The notes beneath the pieces were generated by a model. That model was not told the DNA's origin. It saw only the letters and a list, made by a program, of their open reading frames with translations, and searched no databases. DNA of 64,000 bases. It comes from Apis mellifera. Taxonomy: Eukaryota; Arthropoda; Insecta; Hymenoptera; Apidae. The stretch is from assembly GCF_003254395.2 (NCBI RefSeq), contig NC_037648.1, positions 10,108,009-10,172,008 on the forward strand. The letters are read 5' to 3'. Of this stretch, positions 22,861 to 35,048 are shown one piece after another. The translations under genes were made by a program, and so were the position numbers. Position 1 is the stretch's first letter. Each line of letters begins with the position of its first letter.

Positions 22861-23191
22861 AAAATTACTAACAATATTATTATACAATTACAGGTGAAGT
22901 AAAAAAAGAAAGAAGAAAAGAAGAAAAGAAGACGAGCTAATAAGTAAATTCTCTCGAAACGTCTCGATACGAATCGCGCCTATTATTTGTCGAGGGAAGG
23001 GGGGGAGAGGAGAGGAGGGCCCATAAACAACAACGGTTTGATTTCACCCCGAACAAAAGTATGGTTACAATAAAGCCTCGTTACGAGGCACGCTCGAGAA
23101 GCGGAGAAAGTTAACCGATGGCCGGCCTCATCTTCCTGGATCGAGCCGTGGATCGTGTCGTTGATCCACGAGGCGGCCGCCATCGTTTTCC

Positions 23192-23451
23192 TCATTCGAC
23201 ACCGGAGAAAAGTAAGAGTATCGTATCGAATCGAAGAAAGTGCACGAGGGACACGAGCCTCGACCATGTTTCCACGATGCCAGTGGCATCCCCGCCGCGT
23301 GCATTTGCAAGAAAGGTGTCGCAATCAAGCGTGGCTCGGTTTGCATCCAACCCGGGTAATCGAGGCGTGGATGACCCCCTTGACCCTTGGGAGAGTTTGC
23401 TTGCGAAACTGCCTAAGCTCTTCCAACGATCCTCATCTTCCTCGATTCGAC
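23192..23451 (-). CDS. Candidate terminal exon after a strong acceptor
   Basis: The minus strand has a long T-tract ending TTTTCAG. From 23451 one frame stays open for about 85 codons to TGA at 23192-23194. It starts RIEEDEDRWKSLGSFASK and contains LDANRATLDCDTFLAN. It has no Met, so it could only be a downstream exon. Two frames on the opposite strand are also open for over 100 codons, so GC-rich chance is a serious alternative. Confidence 0.16.
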
Positions 23452-24963
23452 CTGAAAAAAAACTGAAATTTTTCTTCCATTTGTTTTTCGATAAGCTAGT
23501 CTTAATCTAAATTTTCTCTCTCTCTGTCTTTATTTTTATTTTTATCTTTTGGAGGGACGAGACTCGAGAGGCTTCAAGGAAGGTTTCTCTAAAGGGAGAA
23601 GGATTTTTTCCTTTTTTCTATAAAATAAGAACACACAGGATGAATTTCCTTGAAATGTTTGGAAATTTTCGTTCGTAATTTCGTTTAATCATCGAGATCG
23701 AGATGTTTATCGAAACAATCGTGAAAACGGATGTTACGAGGGATTCGTAAGCCGCTGCGAAATAATAATCGATTGGAAATGAATCACGAGGGGCAATTTC
23801 GAGAAAATAATTGGCGAACGATTAATCGTGGCAAGGTCTGCACGAGTCGTAAATATGCGCAAGGCCGTGATACGTGAGTTACAATTCTTATCAATTCTAC
23901 GCATGACAAGGTCATCCGTTTATTATCAATTTATTAAGTGCTTTTTCCCTCCCATTCCTCACCTGGTGTTTTTATATATCCAGGAATACGCTCGATTTCA
24001 GCGTATCTTAAATATATTAACTCTTTTGATGAAATTGTTTTATCTATATAGTTAAAATTGTTGCTCCTCTTTTTGTTTGATGAAAAGATTTAATCTTTTA
24101 ATTTTTAATTTTTTATATGATTGGGTATCTGTATAATGATATTAATATATTTATTTTCAGGAATTTATTCTCAAGTAATATTTTTTCCGTCGATGGAGAA
24201 AATGATAAATGTGTTTGTGAAAAAAGAACGTAGAAAATTTTGAAGGAGATCAAGAAAAAACCTTCGACCATTCCATGCAATGCAAATAGATTAGAAATAT
24301 AATTACAATAACAAATTGTAAAAATTTGAAAACTAAATTAGCAGTTTTTGATGGATCGAAAGGCAAGATAAATCGATAGCGACACAAGCATAAAATATTA
24401 ATGAAAAATCGTAAGCGAAAATTTGTTTATAGCAAATTTCATGCTAAATAATAAAAATTCAAAGGGTTTTGAAAAATTGATCAAACCGATTAATTTGCCC
24501 ATTTCAACGACGCGGAATAAATGAAAACAAAAAGTGAAAGTTCGAAATAATTCACGTTTCGATTACCACCAGGATTCCCCTAAAAAGAAAAGAAAAAAAA
24601 AAATTCGCCAACATAAATAACAATCGAAAAATTTAAAATTACGTAACGAGCGTCGAGCAAAAGAGAAAAGGTGAAAGTTTAAAGGGCTCGAAGGGTTGGT
24701 TACGCCATCGTGACCAACCAACAGCCTCCAACCGAGTGTACCGTTACTTTTTTTCTTTTATTCTCCTTTTTTTTTTTTTTCTCTTTTTTCGAGCGTTAAC
24801 CGGCGTCAACCACGTTGACGTAATCAGTCTCGCGTCGACAAACCGGGACAAACTAGACGCGACCTACATATTGTTTCGGCCATGTTACACAACGGCTGCG
24901 AACGAGTCTCGTCCGGGTGAACGACCGCTTTCGTCGCCATGTTGTGAAAGCGTGTGCCGACAC

Positions 24964-24978
24964 CACGTGGACCACGTG
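24964..24978. promoter_or_regulatory. Tandem CACGTG E-boxes
   Basis: Two perfect CACGTG words (24964-24969 and 24973-24978), each preceded by C, sit three bases apart. Paired E-boxes bind bHLH-PAS or Myc/Max-type dimers. Two perfect inverted repeats follow within 70 bp (TTGTCT-gac-AGACAA at 24998-25012; AGTGGAC/GTCCACT at 25022-25045). Confidence 0.4.
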
Positions 24979-27900
24979 AGAGGCAGCGTCTCTCAAATTG
25001 TCTGACAGACAACCCTGACAGAGTGGACGTGTACGTGTGTCCACTGTCACTCGTTTCGAGGTCGTCCAATTGCCGGACGACGCCCGATAAACCGATTTAT
25101 TTAGCGCCACCATCCTTACTCCCGAAGTGTGTTTCCTCTTCGTTTCCCGTATTACGTAATCGGATTTCGTTCGTTTACCGGATTTTTCAACGTATTCTTC
25201 CACGTATTTTTGTTATTTTTGGCGTGCCTCGTAACGCACGCGTATAACGCGTAACGCGGCGCGATGTTTTTCGAAAAATTAAAAGGTTTATCGATGTAGG
25301 TCGGTATGGAATTGTACGCTGTGTTTAGAAATTTTCTTTTTTAGAAAAGGCTTACTGGTGTGTATTGTAGATCGTACGTGACGATTGCGGTTACGGTATC
25401 TTTGTATGGAAATTAATTCTTTTTTATGGATTCACGAAAGTCAATAAAAGAAAATTGATAATTTATTTGTCTAAGAAGTTTCCTCGTGTGTGGAAATATT
25501 AGTAAGTGAAATTATCGAGGTAAATTTATTTATTTATTTGGAATAATTATATCGTGTATTAAAAGTTTTCTGTTAATTATTCTTTATTCTTTTTTAATAA
25601 TATTTATTTTCTTTTTATAACGATCACTTTGTAATCTGTTTACAAAGAAAAATATTTATGAAAAAATTATGAATCATTACATTTTATTATAATTGCGTGG
25701 AAATAATTCGCACGATCTCTTTTTTAAAAACTTTTTCAAAAGTACAATTTTATATTAACAAAATGTATCGTAAATTAAATCGATAATAATATAATAATGT
25801 AATAAAATTTTTCGCAATGATATTGTAGCGCGGCGTATGTTCGTACGTTTCCGTGCGACCTCCGCGCACCGATCGAATATAAACATTGCGAGTACTCGAC
25901 ACGCGCTCATTTGTCACCGTGACTTCGCGTCGAACGGTTCGAAGGTTTACTCGTATATAAGATAATATTTCAGAAACGTGAATGGTCAGAATTATTATCA
26001 ATTTTTAGTCGATTTTTTTTTTCGATTCATTTATATTCTATCTCTTACAATTTGAGACGAGATATAATTTTTTTAATCGTTTTTACATTTTAGATCGATT
26101 AAAATCATTGCAACGAATGCACATAATCTCGTTTATTTATTTATTTATTTATTTTTTTCTGAATTTAAAATTCATATCGTATTTTTTGAAAAATATATTT
26201 CAATTACACGGTCGAGGCATAAATTTTCACCAATGATTCGTGCGTGATAAATTTTACGACGATTTTTGTTGACACTTTCCTCCGACTATTATTTTTTCAC
26301 GCATCGCTTCCGAACGTTCGCATTCACAAAGTGTTATACCTAATTATTCGGACAGCGAGTTGGCACGGGGCAAATGCCGGTAAAATGCCAACGATCGTGT
26401 TAAATATTTAACACGGGTTCTTCTGTTGCAACGGGATATTATATAGAGACGATGATCGTGGTCAAATACAGAAGAGGAATAATAAAATTAAATTAAATAT
26501 TATTTATATATATATTTCGAACGGTTCAATCCAACATCGCGGATCCTTGATAAAAATTAACGAGCACGATTTATTATCGCCTCGGTTTGAGAGTAGCCTT
26601 TTCTCGTAGTATTCAAGGACTTCGTATTTCATATTTCATCACGAGAGCTTTTTACGTTCCTCCTTTTTTTTTCCCCCCCCATTGGAACGCAGACAGAAGT
26701 GAAGGAACAGATTAGGCGTGATTCATAGCGCGTTCCATAGCACGGTGGATACGTTGTATTAACAGACTGTCGTAACAGGGAAAGAAATTTTGACAAATTG
26801 AGAAACGATTTTTAACATATTTAAATCGAGGAATTTCAGAAAACAATAAATTCGATACAAGATAGAAAATAATGTTTAATTTCTAAAATATCTCTTGTCA
26901 CGTCGCATCGTCAATTTCATTCCCGTCTTTCGTTAATGTTTAAACGATAAAGTAGATAAATTTTTTTCCCTGTCGAAATGAAATTCCGAATATAATCTTG
27001 TACCTTGATTCTCTCTTCTCTCCCTTGCCAAAAATCTTTCTTTCTTTCCTCGTTGTTCTAATTTTACGTTCCCTCTCCCTCCCCCAAGAAAAATATTCTT
27101 TGGAATATTCGAATCAATCATCGTCTCTTACAAAGGATGGAATGGTTACACGTTTCGTCTGTAATTATTCTGGCATTGTGTGTCCGGCCACGAATAATCG
27201 GACCACGTGTCGAGGCCACGTATTAATTACCACGCGTCGTTTTCAACGCCTTCTTTCCCTGTTTTCTTCCCACTTTTTCCCTCCGTGATCGAGTTTTTCC
27301 CAAAGTGAAAAATGTATCGAGATGAGAAACAGAAGCGAGGGAACTTGAGTGGAAATTGAGTTTAATTAACTTCGTGGGCCTTGCCCCAATTAACGAGGGT
27401 GAACCACTTGACCCTTGGCCGTTCGAACCGACTGATATTTCCCTTTGTCAACGTTAACGTCCCTTCTTTTTATTTATCGTTGTTACGTTTCCTTGTTACG
27501 TTACACTTTGCACGGAAGAAGAAGAGGAAGATTTATGCAATTTTACGGAGGGAGAGGGGAGGGATGGGTGAGATTTATGATGTTAATTATTCGAATCGTG
27601 GTTGAGTTTTGATCGGTTTTGACAAATTTTTAATCGAAGTGATTGATTTATCGAGTTGAATTAATGCAACGGAAATTTTCAAATTATATCTCGAAGTTTT
27701 TTAAACTTTTATAATATTCCAATGTTTAGAAACTTTTTGAAAATCTTCTTCTTTCAGAGATTATTCTTTCCTCTCGCCAAATTTATTTTCAAAAATTTCT
27801 TTCTTTCTCTCTCTTTTTCTCTTCGAAGATATAGCAAACGTGTATTATAATGCGATACACAGAGAAATCGAAAACTTTCTCGTTTCGTTTTCACAATCTT

Positions 27901-28053
27901 TCATCCGAGTATCGCGAAATAGAGCAACAGCCTCCGGTTCAACTTTCGAACGTAGGAAAAATCGAGAGTCGCCATGGCATCTTCTTATCGATCACGATTT
28001 CTTAACGATCCTAATCTTATTTTTCTCGTTTGAATATACGAACGAGGCTTAAA

Positions 28054-28079
28054 TACACTATTGTTCAAAAGTATGAAGG
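28054..28079. mobile_element. Possible Tc1-like terminal inverted repeat remnant
   Basis: TACACTATTGTTCAAAAGTATG resembles in outline the termini of Tc1/mariner elements (TA, then CACTGNTG...CAAAAGTAT). No matching opposite terminus or transposase fragment was seen nearby, and a CA microsatellite follows at once. This rests on one short word and could be chance. Confidence 0.15.
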
Positions 28080-28081
28080 AA

Positions 28082-28101
28082 GCACACACACACACACACA
28101 C
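28082..28101 (+). repeat. (CA)n microsatellite
   Basis: Ten CA units. Confidence 0.95.
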
Positions 28102-28462
28102 GCAATATCAAAAATCTCGAAATACTTCGAAAAATTTCCGAATAATAACGTAAAACTTTATTCTTTTCTTAATCTTCTTAAGAAAGGATAAAGTTTTTTC
28201 CTGAAATTTCTTAATTACAAATAACCTTTTATTAAAAAATGTTGCTCGAATAATCAATATATAAAATTCTCTTTTATGTATCGATACGGATAATGGAACG
28301 ACGAGGGCCATATTTATGAACAGCGGTTTATGAACAACACGAGAGATTTCGGTGCGATTATCCATCTTTTCTCTTCTCCGCTCCACTCTCACTCGCTGCA
28401 CGAGATGACTCTCACGGTGAAAGTAAAGAGATTACTTTTGCCGTTTATAAGCCGCCTCCGCG

Positions 28463-28855
28463 ATGTGCCAGCCTCTCGCTGGCCCAGCCGCGCCACGTGA
28501 TATGACGTCGGTGGCACGACAATGCGACGGGACGAACTTTCTTTCTTTCTCAACCGCGATGAGCCATGAAGTTTCTGAGACTTCGTGGAGGGAAGGGCAA
28601 CAGGCCGACCCGTTCCTTCGCAAGGAAATCTTCACAAGGAGGAAAGGAGGGATATCTTTTAACTCGAGTTTAACCAGTAATCGAGATTTCTATGGAACCG
28701 TGATAGGAAATCACGGGATCTCGAGTTCGCCTACGCTTTTATCTCGCCCTCCTGATCCTCTTTATTGGCGATTTTATTGGAAAGGGAGGGTGAATTTGGG
28801 AATAGAAGAAAACGGATCTTCTTTTCAATCGGATAAGTATATCATTATATCATGA
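28463..28855 (+). CDS. Candidate ORF of 130 codons
   Basis: A true ATG 16 bp after TATAAG opens 130 codons to a TGA. The peptide begins MCQPLAGPAAPRDMTSVARQ and ends SSFQSDKYIIIS. The frame persists from a GC-rich into an AT-rich part, which is less usual for chance. It contains a wobble-perfect palindrome (28564-28588), so both strands encode HEVSETSW. No family is recognised. Confidence 0.2.
   Translation: MCQPLAGPAAPRDMTSVARQCDGTNFLSFSTAMSHEVSETSWREGQQADPFLRKEIFTRRKGGISFNSSLTSNRDFYGTVIGNHGISSSPTLLSRPPDPLYWRFYWKGRVNLGIEENGSSFQSDKYIIIS
28564..28588. repeat. 25-bp near-perfect palindrome
   Basis: The arms match except for positions that would form G-U pairs in RNA, giving a nearly complete hairpin. 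It contains GAAGTTTCTGAGACTTC, similar to a heat-shock element (GAAnnTTCnnGAA) with one altered repeat. Confidence 0.5.
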
Positions 28856-28859
28856 TATT

Positions 28860-30830
28860 GTTTTGAGAATTAAAATTGAAATTCTTTTTTAAATTTTGTC
28901 ATTGAAGTAATCCAAGATCTTTTCAAGAGAGGTAATAAAATTTTGAAGAGCAAACATTGGGACGGATGAAAGAGTGAAAAGAATGATTATAATAATTCGT
29001 ACGATTCTTGATACGAGAGGAATAATGTTTCCAAGTTCATTCACGTTCCATGGTAAAATGGCAATCCAAAGGTCGAGGGAAATTGTGATTTCCGCGATGC
29101 AACGTAATTGTCGTTAATTTTTACACGATTAGAAAGTTCCACCAGCGGCTCGATATTCCTCCACTTGATTCTCCCAAGCCTTTCAATTTCATCGGCGACA
29201 GTAGAGAATTTCACGCGCGAACAAGCGAGAGATCGGCTCGTTCTTACCCTCTTCATCTTCGTGACAATCTTCATCCAATTGCCTTAGAATCATTTTTTAT
29301 TTCTTCTTCTTGTTAATTCTTTTTTTTCTTTTCAGGGAGTCGATCAATAAAATTGACGAAAAGGGAGCAATTTTGAAAGGAAAATCAGGTCATTAGGGGA
29401 TTTTCTAAATATCCGAGGTATTCGTCTCGGATCAAGATGTCTCTCACGGCCGTCTAATAAATGGATCAAGAGCAACCAACCACGTTTCTCGAGCCAAGAA
29501 AGCTCGACATTGCACCAGCTTAAATTGCGTACATTGTATATTAAACCTAGCCTGCTTTTAATATAAACTCCGTAATACGACGTAGCACGACGCGGCTTGT
29601 AACTAACAAAATTTGTTTGTTTTCGCGTGGTCGCATCTAAGAGAGTAGGAACACTTGGAATCTCTCGTTTCTAATCTAGCAACCCATACAAATTTCGCAA
29701 ATTAATTAAATAATTATCACATCGACAAATATCGACAAATAATTATCAATCAAAATTCTCTTCTTCCTCTCCACAACCCTTTCGATCATATATATCCCTC
29801 TCTCTCTCTCTCTCTCTCTCTCTCGCTATTCTCGTCCAACCAAGTAGCCAAGTTTCTTTGTTTCCCTCCCCCCGTCCAATTCCTCGCAAAAGACGAAAAC
29901 GTAGAAAGAGTCAGCGAGTCAGCTTTTTCAGATCGGAGAGACCATTGTCTCTGCCCGCTCTTCTTAAACTCTTCGATAAAGTTGTCAGAAACGTCGGCAG
30001 TGTTTACAGTTGGGCGAAAATCCCGATGACGATAAAACCGGATCCGAGGCGAGGGATCGGGGCAGGCGGGGGGGGGGGGAGGCGGGGAGGCCGAAATTAG
30101 GCTGGTCCCGAATATTTTCTGAACTTTCACCGCCCGCTTTTTCCACCGACCGACCTTTTTATTCCTCCTCTGACGCGGCTGGTATTGTCTCCATCTCTCG
30201 TAAACCACCCACGAGAGAGAGAGAGAGAGAGAGAGGTGTATAGTTTCGGGGGAATTACGCGGGCAAACAGGACAATCAAGTTCGCGGGTTTACAGCGCGA
30301 CGTCTACGGCGGGAGAGGGGGTGGCGATTTAACGATCCGACCATCGATGACGATTTCGCTGCTGACTCTCCGCTTCTCGGAGATCTTTTGTTTTTTCTCT
30401 CTTTCTTTTTTTAAGGATTTCTGCGCATCGTCAGTATTTTCCATTGTTCGAGCAATGGTTTCTTTGCTCTCTTTTGGTTTTGGGCTTGAGTTTTGTATTT
30501 GTTTATTTTTTTTTTTTTTTTAGATTGAGAAAGAATCGTGAGCACGAACTTATAGTTATTTTGATGGAAGAATCATTTCTTTTTCTAGGTTTATTATTAT
30601 TGATTGCAGAAAGAGAATTAAAAATTAGTTTAAAATTGCACACGTCCTAAGATTTCGAAACTTATTAAAATATCATTAAATATCATTTGTTGCAATTATT
30701 TCCAATTGTTGTACAAATTCTCGATCCTCCAGGATTCTCCTCGATTCTTCCTCCGCGCTAAAAATACTTCGCGAAAAATTATCCGATCATAAGGGGGGAG
30801 GGGAGGAACAATGAAAATCGCGTTCCATTA
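28860..30830. other. Unassigned apart from the short frame at 29248-29293
   Basis: AT-rich with a CT repeat at 29799-29824, a GC-rich block at 29850-30350 containing a G-run (about 30069-30078) and a GA repeat at 30213-30235. At 29335 TTTTCTTTTCAG precedes 19 open codons to a stop, a weak terminal-exon candidate. Confidence 0.35.
29248..29293 (-). CDS. Candidate short first exon
   Basis: On the minus strand an ATG (29293) opens 15 codons plus one base, MILRQLDEDCHEDEE, ending at the strong donor AGG|GTAAGA. A second ATG in another frame lies inside. No acceptor lies upstream, so it would be a first exon. A donor this good is expected a few times by chance in this much DNA. Confidence 0.14.
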
Positions 30831-30831
30831 C

Positions 30832-30873
30832 CTTCTTCGCCTCGTCGTTATCGGCCTCGTAGGTGGAGGACCG
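30832..30873 (-). CDS. Candidate 42-nt in-frame microexon
   Basis: The minus strand reads a C/T-rich stretch ending CCCTTCAG, then 14 whole codons encoding RSSTYEADNDEAKK, then AAG|GTAATG. Acceptor, donor and reading frame all agree. The exon length is a multiple of three, so inclusion or skipping would keep frame, as is usual for regulated neural microexons. The peptide is acidic and polar and would probably sit in a surface loop. I do not recognise it. The opposite strand also has a 51-codon frame (30811-30966) with a hydrophobic start, which weakens the case. Confidence 0.33.
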
Positions 30874-31398
30874 CTGAAGGGCACGCGTGGGCGTGCAGCG
30901 AGGAGTGCGTGGAGTGCACACGCGACTCGCGAGGAGCTGTCGTCTACGCGCAAATGTCAATGACGTCTAAAAATAGGACGACATTGTAGAGTAGCGTAGA
31001 ACATGGAATCGAACGAGGGATCTTGTTGAGATCGACACCTCGTCGAGGATACGATCTTTCTCGAGGAAAACATTTTTCCCTTGGACTCTTAGGAGTCGAT
31101 GATGAATGAACGAAGGAGTCTTGGGATTCGTAAAAATCAAGATTCGATTCGAGGATCTTTTGAAAATCGAAAGTTAAGGATACAATTCTCGTGCGCAATG
31201 ATGCGAATTCGATTGAAATTCGAATTGATTTCTTTCTTGTGCAAGATTCGGGCGGGGAGGAGTAACATTTTTAGAAGCTCGTTACGGCCACCTTCTAATA
31301 GCTGAAATTGACGCGAATAGCGTCGTAAAAATAACTGGCTTACAAGGGTACACCGGCTGTTAAACTGTTAAATTATACGAGTGTTCCTCATCTTCCAG

Positions 31399-31422
31399 AA
31401 CCCGTGTCATTGAATCGTCTCG
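31399..31422 (+). CDS. Candidate 24-nt microexon
   Basis: A pyrimidine-rich acceptor (GTTCCTCATCTTCCAG) is followed after exactly 24 nt by the donor CTCG|GTGAGA. The length is divisible by three. Two of three frames are open; one gives a TRVIESSR-like peptide and another PVSLNRL. With so few bases the coding evidence is weak and rests on the paired splice signals. It lies on the strand opposite to the 42-nt candidate at 30832. Confidence 0.2.
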
Positions 31423-31429
31423 GTGAGAC

Positions 31430-32915
31430 GGATATATAAAAAATGTCGAATCGGGAGATCTGGAAGCATGGAAGATTGCGTAACGTGTCGCGGCACGTCC
31501 ACCATAGAGATCTTCTCTCGTAGGATACGTCGTTTTCCCACCCTCGAGTTTACGTTCTTAAGGGGAGAGATTTTGCTCTCGTTAAAAGGGAATTTGCGAG
31601 AGGAAGATCTATTTTTCTTAAATTAAACGATTTTTCTTCGCGTGCGTACTTTGACATTGTTGAAAGAGTCGGCAGTTTAAGAATAATTGGGTAAATCATT
31701 ACAAGTGATACGGAAAGAAAACGAAGAATCGATAGAAAAATCTTATTAAGATGAACATTCTAAAAGAGATTCGATCCAATCCAGCGATATTAAATACCGC
31801 TAAATTGGAAAGCAAATTTCAATCGCCTACATACCATTCTCTCTAGGAACCGAGAAAATTATCACAAAATCGTCAAAGTAAACCCATCATCTCGTCCATC
31901 ACCGAATTGCCCAATGTAAACTCGGACAAACAAGCCGGTTCACGGTAATTTTACGTAATTTTTGAAATTGTGTCGACGACCTTGCGTACCACTGGCCTGC
32001 AACTAAAAGTTTTAAAACCCGGATGGAGAGAGAGAAAGAGAGACCTTGAGGAAGAATTCGAAGAATTATTAGGATTCCCAACGATCGCCTCGCGCGAGAT
32101 TCGAAAATGGCGGCGCCATTTTGAGAAAACGAATACGTTTCCTCGATTACCGTACAAAAGGCGATGCCGTGCCTCTTAAAGGAAAGAAAAAAAAGAAACG
32201 AAGGATGGACGAGCCTTGACCCATCTGGAAGGGTGGAAATATTTACCAATGGCGGATCAGGAACGGACCTTGACCCGTCTCCTCCGATCACGATGAGCAC
32301 GGATGAAACGGATGGATCGTGAAACGATGCCTCGATGTGGCGGAGTGAAAAATGGACGACCGTTTGAAAAGAACGAAGGAAAATGGCTGTTGATTTTTAT
32401 TATTATTGTTATTATTTTCCAACAGCGTGTCAACCTTGGATAACTTGTTAAGTAAGTTTTTCTTTTTTCTTTTTTCCTTTTTTTTTTTTAGTTCAAGTTT
32501 AAGCTTGTAAGTATTGTACATTATAAACGATGATAGTGCTGTTATGAAAATCGGTGTCTCAACGTAAACTGAAGAGGGAGGGGGAGGGGAAACATTTTTG
32601 TATCTTGATACGATACTTACATAAGATGCCCAGATTACGAGCGTAAAAGAAATAATTGGTTATTACAAAGATAAATAATTAGGAATTTAATTACAAATAA
32701 TAGGTAGATTTAACTTAAGTGGACTGACGATAACGTTCTAAATCGTCGAATTTTGCATATCGCGCGATTTCCATTTTTTGCGTATTTCTTGTTTACGTTT
32801 AAATGGAAACGAATTCCATTCCATTCTTGTTATACGTTCCATTGTACATACTTTATTATTATTATTATTAAAAAATATATATTATCCATCGTGTATAATA
32901 AAATCGTTTTCTTTT

Positions 32916-32971
<56 letters not shown>

Positions 32972-33300
32972 ACAAAAGAGACGAGATTTCGTTTCCATCT
33001 CGTCGTCGAGATGAAACTGAATCACTTTGTTGATTCACAGCCGTTGGAAAGTGCATCGATTGTAAACAAAACTCCTAATATAACCACGTGTTAAAGTTAT
33101 TCGCGAGGTTCGTTGAACCCCCGTTCGTTCATTCGTTATACATCGCGCACGTGTCTCTCTGATCGTAACCTCGCTATTTCTGCCCCCCTCTTCCTCCCAC
33201 CTTTCAGCCTTTATCCGAATTTATCTCGAACCGTTCGTCGTTTAATTGCCTCGTCGATCGATGGAAGAGGAATCTCTCTCTCTCTCGTTTATCGAGGAAA
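31430..33300. other. Unassigned stretch
   Basis: AT-rich with frames up to 133 codons that lack support. A long CT microsatellite lies at 32920-32966. CACGTG words near 33085 and 33146. Confidence 0.4.
32920..32966 (+). repeat. Long (CT)n microsatellite
   Basis: About 23 CT units, the longest pure dinucleotide tract I find in the window. On the minus strand it is a GAGA-factor type target. Confidence 0.95.
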
Positions 33301-33301
33301 A

Positions 33302-33393
33302 ATGAAAATCTTCGATTGTTTGTCAATTTCTCGGGGACGACGATCGTTTCTTTCCTTCGTATTTTCCAAGTTTTGGACTTTGCTTGGGTTTCG
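33302..33393 (+). CDS. Candidate short first exon
   Basis: An ATG in AAAAATGAAA opens about 30 codons (MKIFDCLSISRGRRSFLSF at the start) and runs into the perfect donor TTTCG|GTGAGT. The end is hydrophobic and aromatic. It follows a CT tract. Support is only start plus donor. Confidence 0.14.
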
Positions 33394-33399
33394 GTGAGT

Positions 33400-35040
33400 C
33401 ATGACAAGCGTGGCCATGACAATTCGAGTTATGTCGTATCGCGTTCCGAGCAATACGTGTTTTTCCTTCTTATGCAACAGGAATAGACTATTGTTTGTCT
33501 TTTCCTGAAGTTTATTAAAATTCGAAATATCGAGATTAGAAAAGTATTCTTGGAATTCGTCGCAACTCGCGCGTGAACTTGGTAGGATAAAGTAATATAA
33601 AACGTGTTCTCGTTATTATCCTTTTTTTTTTTTTAATATTGTATCGCGTGCATCTTCGATATTAAAAGTATTTATATTATACAAAATGTGCGATATATAT
33701 TTCGTGTGCAACGTTATTATTTCGAAGGTTTTTATTATCACGAAGTGCATATTGGCGTGCGATCCTGTTGTATATCAAAAGAATATTAGAAAAGTTAGCC
33801 GTGTTCCTTATCGTTTTCGATCCATATTAACGACGTTGTTACGTTATATAAATATTCGAAAGTTTGTTTATACGTATTCGTATAACAATATTATTATATT
33901 GTATAATCTGAATAACGACAAACGATAATCTTAAAATATTTTCTTCACCGAATATGAGTCACATTACTCATCCTACGATCCCTGAGTCACCCGTGTCGTG
34001 TCCCACGTGTCCTCTGAACGTGGCCATTCCAATCTCCTCTTGGAAACCCTTAAAAATTATACAAAATCTGCCTTCGTGTTACGATTGGATCCAATGTAAT
34101 CCTTCCTCTCGATCGAAATTCTCAAGATTCTTCGACGAGTAAGATCGAAATATATATTTGTCGAAAATAATTAGGAACGAAAAGGACGAAAATGACAAAG
34201 GATCGTTCCGTTTAAAGAATAAGAAAGCGAAGAGGCCACTGGTGTGGCCGGGCTTTTGACCGACGAGAGACAAGACTCTTTAATTGAGATTCAACTCTTG
34301 CTCTTGGATAATCGGGTGAGTCAGCGTTTGCAGTTGTCTATCTCGGCCGAAGGAATTCCACACAGGCGAATCGATCGAAGCGATGGAGGCGAGATTCATA
34401 CGAATCGATCGACTCCTTCTTGCCTCGAGGCTTCGCGATCCTTGTCGACTCACTTTCACGTTTCCTCTTCCGCTTTTTCTCTCTCGTAAATTTCTCGAAA
34501 TTTCCCTCCCCTCTTTCCTTCTTATCTCTTCCAACAATTTTTGATCATCATAAAACGTAACAATTATTGTTCGGCAATGCTTGTTAAAAAAATTTATACT
34601 TTATGTTCTTTCCTTTTTATTCTCCTACTTTCTCAACAATATATGGCTTGTAATGGTTTTATATAATTTTGTTAATTTTATTGCTTTATTGGAGGCTTTT
34701 CTTTTACACAAGGCTTTGTACAAATTCCACCTGTTACTCTCCGAAGGAATGAGAACGGCCTTAAAGAAACTTGTAATGCTAAACACCTTATTTTCTTCTT
34801 CTCGCCGATACTTGCTCTAAATGGATTATTAATTCAGGACACTTTGAAGGCGATATTACGTTCTCTTCTTTCCAACAGATTTCTTCAATCTATCCATCCA
34901 AGATTCAATGATCTCTCAAACTCGTTCAGAGTACTCTATTTTGTTTTCTCTTTTTTAATTACAAAAAGAATTGAGTTTCGCTTTCTTTCTTTTTTTTTGA
35001 AAATTATAGAATTTTAGAATTCAATTATTAATATTCTATC
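33400..35040. other. Otherwise unassigned AT-rich stretch
   Basis: Apart from the candidate at 34223-34315, nothing stands out. CACGTG near 34004. Confidence 0.4.
34223..34315 (+). CDS. Candidate exon ending at a perfect donor
   Basis: One frame is open from just after a stop near 34220 and ends CGG|GTGAGT at 34315. The peptide includes ATGVAGLLTDERQD and SLIEIQLLLLDNR. No good acceptor or ATG precedes it, which is the main weakness. Confidence 0.13.
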
Positions 35041-35048
35041 GTTTGCAG

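Larger units (their letters stand above)
22861..28460. other. Unassigned stretch
   Basis: It includes a GC-rich pocket at 23080-23450 with several overlapping frames, E-box pairs and inverted repeats at 24960-25050, a (TTTA)n run near 26131-26155, a Tc1-like terminus candidate at 28054 and a CA repeat at 28082. On the minus strand, after an excellent acceptor (TTTTTTTTCAG) at 23451, a frame of about 85 codons runs to a stop near 23192 (RIEEDEDRWKSLGSFASKLS at its start). Confidence 0.35.

Noticed and set aside
29786..30208. 140-codon minus-strand frame
   Set aside because: Low-complexity Pro run from the G-tract and Glu/Arg alternation from the CT repeat.
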